NCBI GenBank assembly: GCA_014377145.1
Contig: JACMQE010000197.1
Location: 1 to 6,439 of the forward strand
Reading direction: 5' to 3'
DNA length: 6,439 nucleotides
DNA from: Glaciimonas sp.
GTDB lineage: Bacteria > Pseudomonadota > Gammaproteobacteria > Burkholderiales > Burkholderiaceae
The notes under the pieces: generated by a model
Seen by the model: the letters and a program-made list of their open reading frames with translations, nothing else
The model's database searches: none
Told to the model about the DNA's origin: nothing
Translations under genes and position numbers: made by a program
Shown: in pieces, positions 5,574-6,439 of the stretch
How positions within the stretch are numbered: the stretch's first letter is position 1
How the letters are laid out: every line of letters starts with the position of its first letter

Positions 5574-5610
5574 GCTTGTTCGCTTGTTTGAACTTTTGCT
5601 TTTGCTTGTT
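5574..5610. repeat. Three short direct repeats in the ftsA-ftsZ spacer
   Basis: GCTTGTT occurs at 5574-5580, 5582-5588 and 5604-5610, within a T-rich run that also holds TTTTGC twice (5594-5605). In the minus-strand RNA this is an A-rich, unstructured stretch with AACAAGC repeats. It may be low-complexity spacer sequence or a binding site. Confidence 0.4.
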
Positions 5611-5628
5611 TTTCTGATTATTCGTACA

Positions 5629-5657
5629 ATAATATTGATGCCATGACCGATTGACTA
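5629..5657 (-). promoter_or_regulatory. Candidate ftsZ promoter after ftsA
   Basis: TAGTCA (5657-5652) is followed after 17 bases by TATTAT (5634-5629), matching the sigma-70 consensus at four and five of six positions. A transcript from about 5622 would begin just after ftsA and carry a leader of about 210 bases, including the terminator-like hairpin and the 18-bp inverted repeat. Other ftsZ promoters may lie inside ftsA, as in other bacteria. Confidence 0.35.
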
Positions 5658-5674
5658 ATCTCAACTTTTGAAGC

Positions 5675-6439
5675 TTAAAAATTTCCTAAAAACCACTCCT
5701 TCATGCGCTGCCAGATGGCTTTTGCCGAGCCCTCTTGACACGTCACTATGTAACCACGCAGATACTGCTTTTTTGCTTCTAGCAGTAATCCCAACACTGT
5801 GGAATAACGTGGACTGCGCATCACGTCGGCCAATTGACCAATGTAATGAGGAGTCCCCAAACGCGCTGGCTTCAAGAAAATATCTTCGGCCAGTTCGATC
5901 ATGCCGGGCATCAATGCAGAGCCGCCTGTCAGCACGATACCGCTCGATAGCACCTCTTCATAACCAGATTCACACACCATTTGATGCACCAATGCGAACA
6001 ACTCTTCGACCCGCGGTTCGATCACAGCGGCAAGCGCTTGACGTGACAAATTACGAGAGCTACGATCCCCTAAACCGGGCACTTCTAACGTCTCACCCGG
6101 GTCGGCCAAAATCTGTTTGGCGACGCCATAGCGCAACTTGATTTCTTCTGCCTCAGCGGTCGGTGTACGCAATGCCATCGCGATATCATTCGTAATCTGA
6201 TCGCCAGCAATCGGAATCACTGCTGTGTGGCGAACCGCACCTTCCGTGAAGACCGCTACATCGGTCGTCCCGCCGCCGATATCCACCAGAACTACACCGA
6301 ATTCTTTTTCATCAGGGGTCAGCACCGCATCGGCCGATGCCATTGGCTGCAAAATTAGGTCAGACACTTCTAAACCGCAACGGCGAATGCACTTAACGAT
6401 ATTCTGTACTGCAGATACCGCGCCGGTGACGATATGCAC
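5675..6439 (-). CDS. ftsA: Cell division protein FtsA, C-terminal part (5' end outside window)
   Basis: FtsA is an actin-like ATPase that tethers FtsZ filaments to the inner membrane and recruits later division proteins. The window holds the last 254 codons, starting with ...HIVTGAVSAVQNIVKCIRRCGL. About 150-160 residues are missing, judged from the family length of about 410-420. The phosphate-binding motif LVDIGGGTTDVAVF is at residues 51-64 of the fragment, and the adenosine motif GIVLTGGSALMPGM is at 167-180. The end KAIWQRMKEWFLGNF (240-254) is the amphipathic helix that inserts into the membrane. The frame is open to the window edge, so the GTG there is only an internal codon, not a start. 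The gene is followed by ftsZ in the same direction, the classic end of the dcw cluster. Confidence 0.97.
   Translation of the reverse strand: MHIVTGAVSAVQNIVKCIRRCGLEVSDLILQPMASADAVLTPDEKEFGVVLVDIGGGTTDVAVFTEGAVRHTAVIPIAGDQITNDIAMALRTPTAEAEEIKLRYGVAKQILADPGETLEVPGLGDRSSRNLSRQALAAVIEPRVEELFALVHQMVCESGYEEVLSSGIVLTGGSALMPGMIELAEDIFLKPARLGTPHYIGQLADVMRSPRYSTVLGLLLEAKKQYLRGYIVTCQEGSAKAIWQRMKEWFLGNF

Noticed and set aside
5642..5644. ATG of an 8-codon frame (MASILLYE) just after ftsA as a leader peptide
   Set aside because: It has no ribosome binding site and is too short to support.
5668..6141. 157-codon open frame on the plus strand over ftsA
   Set aside because: It is antisense to a clear ftsA frame and its composition is that of an out-of-frame shadow.

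Overview
The window carries the end of a division and cell-wall (dcw) cluster and the genes after it, from a Gram-negative bacterium. On the minus strand the order is ftsA (C-terminal part, entering at the right edge), ftsZ, a Prx5-type peroxiredoxin, lpxC and secA (N-terminal part, leaving at the left edge). A DUF721/DciA-family gene lies on the plus strand between lpxC and secA. This order, the LpxC start MLKQRTIK, the FtsZ tail YDIPAFLRKQAD and the protein sequences suggest a betaproteobacterium of the Burkholderiales. Oxalobacteraceae is my best guess; it is inferred from recall of homologues, not from a search. Base composition looks moderate in the genes, and the intergenic spacers are clearly AT-rich.

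Layout: secA 1-1179 (-, 3' end outside the window); divergent AT-rich spacer 1180-1623; dciA-like gene 1624-2142 (+); convergent spacer with a perfect 13-bp stem 2143-2287; lpxC 2288-3223 (-); spacer 3224-3408 with a structured inverted repeat; peroxiredoxin 3409-3912 (-); spacer 3913-4246 with a candidate prx promoter and a good terminator behind ftsZ; ftsZ 4247-5410 (-); spacer 5411-5674 with an intrinsic terminator and an 18-bp perfect inverted repeat; ftsA 5675-6439 (-, 5' end outside the window).

The genes serve envelope growth and division. FtsA anchors FtsZ to the membrane and FtsZ forms the Z ring. LpxC commits carbon to lipid A. SecA drives protein export. The DciA-like protein probably serves replication (helicase loading), and the peroxiredoxin is a passenger with a redox role. 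All protein-coding genes are ordinary housekeeping families and none looks broken or transferred.

The unusual content is between the genes. The ftsA-ftsZ spacer has, in reading order for ftsZ, a terminator-like hairpin with seven U residues, a 22-codon reading frame running across it, and an 18-bp perfect stem ending nine bases before the ftsZ Shine-Dalgarno. This could be an attenuator-like leader. The lpxC and dciA starts both lack a Shine-Dalgarno sequence and have -10-like boxes very close to the ATG, which raises the possibility of leaderless or near-leaderless mRNAs. I saw no RNA genes, insertion sequences or CRISPR arrays.
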